A stretch of 10,034 bases of DNA, taken from the NCBI GenBank assembly GCA_001969505.1, contig LSSK01000722.1, positions 1 to 10,034 on the forward strand. Direction: 5' to 3'. Source of the DNA: Zancudomyces culisetae (taxonomy: Eukaryota; Kickxellomycota; Harpellomycetes; Harpellales; Legeriomycetaceae). The notes beneath the pieces were generated by a model. That model did not search any database, was not told where the DNA came from, and saw nothing but the letters and a program-made list of their open reading frames with translations. A program made the position numbers and the translations under genes. Shown here piece by piece: positions 7,651-10,034 of the stretch; the stretch's first letter is position 1, and every line of letters starts with the position of its first letter.

Positions 7651-7920
7651 TTTGTAAATTTAGTCTTAGAACAGGCCGTAAAATCAGTTTATTGTATGAA
7701 AATCAAAATATGTGTTTTAAATAGTAATAAAGAATTTGCACTGAATAGATATTGGGGGAAGGAGGAAGAGTTATGTTTCAAGTACCAGAAATATGGGAAT
7801 TATTTACTTTACTGCAACCCAAAAAATGCAGCATTCCCTATCATTTGTAATTCAGCATATATTTTGATTTTACGCACTTTTATAACGTCAACAACCCTTT
7901 CCCAAATGATCAGGTTTTAG
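7651..7920 (+). pseudogene. Possible relic of a retroelement zinc-knuckle protein (LINE ORF1 or gag-like)
   Basis: The plus frame open from 7651 (stop 7918-7920; first ATG 7696) contains CFKYQKYGNYLLYC at 7774-7815. Its spacing is that of a CCHC knuckle, C-X2-C-X4-H-X4-C, and the framework CFK.QKYG is what zinc knuckles of LINE ORF1 and gag proteins show. The second Cys is Tyr (TAC, one base from a Cys codon) and the His is Asn (AAT, one base from CAT). About 12 residues further on, ICNSAY has the C-X3-[H] spacing of a second knuckle with Tyr for His. The same frame continues upstream beyond a TGA at 7648-7650 to 7504. No reverse transcriptase, endonuclease, LTR or poly-A tail was recognised nearby. 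Decay of a non-LTR ORF1 (the Tad, Ylli and Zorro elements of fungi carry such knuckles) is my preferred reading; chance is the alternative. Confidence 0.4.
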
Positions 7921-8950
7921 CGTCTTGAAAAATTGCTTTTTTGGCTTAAAAATTCGCATATATTATAATCTCAATCTGCATGTAAAGCTAATTTATAAAA
8001 GTATTTACAAATAAGGAGTTTAATTGCCTTTTTTTTGACAAAAGCTCCGATTACTTAATAATTGCAGGATAATCACAAATCCAATATTAGCTAATTAATT
8101 TAATCACTAAATAAATTTGTCGAATCAGCAACAACTATTTAATCACACGTTGAGAGGTTCTCCAAAAAAATGATTAAAACAGTATAATTGCACCTGAATT
8201 AAAAGTGCTTGAAAAAAACTTTTTCAAACCCGCCCCAATGCTTTAACCCAAAAAAGTGCAAATGATTTCGATATTGTAGGAATATTTAAATAAATGCTAG
8301 GAAATACAATAAATATGGCATTACTCAAATACTACCTATGAGAACCATCAGCTTGGATGCAAATAACCTCCTTAAAGCCTAGCAAATCAGTTATATTGAT
8401 TTAACAAGATTTTATAATATGAACACCATAATAGTTGGGATCATTGAAATTAAATTTTTGAATGCCTTCGTGTCCGCGTTTTGATATTGACTGTTGGTAT
8501 TTTGCAAAAAAAATTTCTCTATTAATACAAATCCTGTTGGTTACATAAACCATGTATTTCGCTATTATTGAATGTTTTAGTCTGAGAAAATCAGAATAAC
8601 ATGTATTTTTGAATTCAAGCCTATTATTTCTTCGTGAGTTTTATAAAATAGTACTTGACTTTTAAAAAAAATATCTGAACACAAGAAAACAGCCAAATAA
8701 CATTCACTGAAGCGAGGAAAAAGTTTCACCATGAAAAGAAACAGTTATTCTACTAACAACAATATCTAGAATTGAGCAGTTATAATAAAGGTATGTAATT
8801 GTAATGGAAATGGTATTATATCAATACACACTTTTTTTCACTACTTGAAAACGTCCTGAACAATTGTCCTTGTGTTTCGGGTCTCCTTAGAAAATTATGG
8901 ATATTGGGTGTATATATATTGTGTAAAATCTTTTTTTTTGTATTTTTACG

Positions 8951-9267
8951 ATATAACTTGTTAATAAATCTAGTGTAAAAAAAATGAAGCAAAAAGCGGA
9001 AAAGCCCTATTCAGCGGTTATTTTAGAACAATACTGCTAATTTCAATATAAAGAAAGCGCAGAAAGTCTCTTAAAGGCTTTCCTGTTTATAAGAATATTT
9101 GTGGAATATGAAGGCAATAGTTATGTAAAAAAAAGAGGGGATAAATATCGTTGGCAGATTGGATAAAGGATGGACAAGTAAAAGTTAGTAAAAGCGTGAA
9201 AAATAGATGTAGATATCAAAAGCGATGCGAGGTGGAAATTCCATTGTAGATCCGAATTTAAATGTTA
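8951..9267 (+). pseudogene. Possible decayed coding sequence, one frame with four internal stops
   Basis: A single plus frame reads from about 8951 to 9267 with stops at 9038-9040, 9164-9166 and two shortly after. Between them lie polar, purine-rich, protein-like stretches: 8984-9037 begins MKQKAEKPYSAVILEQYC, and 9041-9163 has 41 codons ending in VEYEGNSYVKKRGDKYRWQI. The last piece faintly recalls the G..Y.....RGD..YW core of FLYWCH zinc fingers, which occur in some Mutator-like transposons, but the Cys after the Trp is missing. No function is claimed; AT-rich noncoding DNA remains possible. Confidence 0.2.
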
Positions 9268-9747
9268 AAAGTCGACAGGATAGTCATGGATCGTGTCCAC
9301 AGTACATATTTATATTTGAAGAGAGGAGAAGAGGTAAACTCATCGATTCTTGTTTTGAATAAATTGTGAAGATCCATACTTTTTTTACTGGGTGGATATA
9401 GCAAACAGTTGAAAAAAAAAGACCTGGGAATACTGCTTTCGAGTACTATTTTGTTTCCTAAAAATAGACGCATTCTAACAAACATACATTATTAAATATT
9501 AAAGTCAACAGTATTGTGACACAGTTGTTAACTTTTAACAGTGATGATATTGATAAATTTAGAAATTACCGATTTCAATCTCATTCCTGTTTAAATGATC
9601 ATATATTGGGAAACAGCTATCATCAATAAACTCGGGTTGGATAAAATATTATTGTCTAATATATAGCTGCGTATATCCATACCTTCAAGCCTGGTTTTAA
9701 TCGATTTTGGGTATAATCTAGCTTCTCTTAGGTTGCTCTACTAGTGA

Positions 9748-10003
9748 GAAAAAAACAGGAGAGGCGGTATGATATCTCTAATTGATATTATACAAACCAA
9801 TAGTCATCTTGTTTGCATATCAAGTTAACATACTCCACCAATTTAATGCAAATGATTTACACCAGTTAAGACTAGAAATTATAGAGTTTTCAACTATCCA
9901 CTTTACCGGCCTGAAGAACATTAATGTATTTTGTAGAGAGGTTATCCCCACTTTCAATCTATATTTCTACCAACTTGACGTTTTCCTATCAAATAAAATC
10001 TGA
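9748..10003 (+). pseudogene. Possible frameshifted leucine-rich-repeat-like remnant
   Basis: Two overlapping plus frames read on from each other. The first (9748-9828, ATG 9769) gives MISLIDIIQTNSHLVCI. The second (9782-10003, no ATG start) gives DLHQLRLEIIEFSTIHFTGL followed by KNINVF. Joined by one frameshift near 9815-9825 they have the L..L/I..N..L..L rhythm of LRR or F-box-LRR proteins. Neither piece alone has a convincing start, and the match is compositional rather than to a named family. Confidence 0.2.
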
Positions 10004-10034
10004 AATATCTTATTTTTATTTTCTTTTGGCGATG

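Larger units (their letters stand above)
7921..10034. other. AT-rich, gene-poor tract to the right edge
   Basis: No intact gene, tRNA, rRNA or CRISPR array is visible in these 2.1 kb. There are long A and T runs and frequent stops in every frame. Fragments with protein-like composition appear mainly on the plus strand (8805-8978, hydrophobic, 57 codons with no start; 8951-9267; 9262-9492; 9748-10003). A minus-strand ATG ORF at 9258-9485 (75 codons) has no known motif and overlaps the plus traces. I read the tract as either regulatory/structural intergenic DNA or a graveyard of old genes and elements. Confidence 0.5.

Noticed and set aside
9258-9485. 75-codon minus-strand ATG ORF.
   Set aside because: No motif, and the plus strand over the same bases reads as at least as protein-like (MLKVDRIVMDRV... 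with one TGA), so neither strand can be called.
9541-9547. GTGATGA resembling a C/D snoRNA box C.
   Set aside because: No CTGA box D at suitable distance and no terminal stem.

Overview
The window is nuclear DNA from an ascomycete yeast-like fungus. It holds intron-bearing eukaryotic genes with GT...AG introns, a nuclear gene for the mitochondrial helicase Twinkle, a Snx3/Grd19 sorting nexin, an Aro8-type aminotransferase and a fungal-specific transcription-factor domain. CTG codons fall at leucines conserved in Twinkle (44-46 and 122-124), so CTG reads as Leu and the CTG-Ser yeasts are unlikely. Donors GTAAGT and GTAGGT, Twinkle (absent from Saccharomyces cerevisiae) and an AT-rich genome would suit the Dipodascaceae/Trichomonascaceae/Yarrowia side of the Saccharomycotina. 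That placement is inference.

Layout. Positions 1-682 (+) carry the C-terminal part of Twinkle, cut by the left edge. Only 4 bp past its stop lies the stop of the convergent SNX3 gene (687-1252, -). Its last 30 codons sit in a second exon behind a 101-bp intron, and joining the exons gives a complete 154-residue PX protein. Positions 1253-2453 are mostly intergenic, with one small ORF of doubtful status (1555-1758, -). ARO8 occupies 2454-4076 (+) with a 159-bp intron after codon 57 and encodes a complete 487-residue PLP enzyme. Across a 537-bp convergent gap lies an intronless 686-residue protein (4614-6674, -) with the fungal transcription-factor middle homology region but no Zn2Cys6 cluster.

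From about 6675 to the right edge no intact gene is visible in 3.3 kb of very AT-rich DNA. Several traces look like decayed coding sequence, mostly on the + strand. The best is a zinc-knuckle-like segment (7774-7815) with the spacing and framework of retroelement ORF1/gag CCHC knuckles, but with one Cys and the His replaced. Weaker traces lie at 8951-9267 and 9748-10003.

The four main genes do not form a pathway. They are housekeeping functions (mtDNA replication, endosome-to-Golgi retrieval, amino-acid transamination) plus one putative regulator beside a gene-poor, possibly transposon-derived tract. Third positions look C-rich in Twinkle and A/T-rich in the regulator, so base composition falls from left to right.
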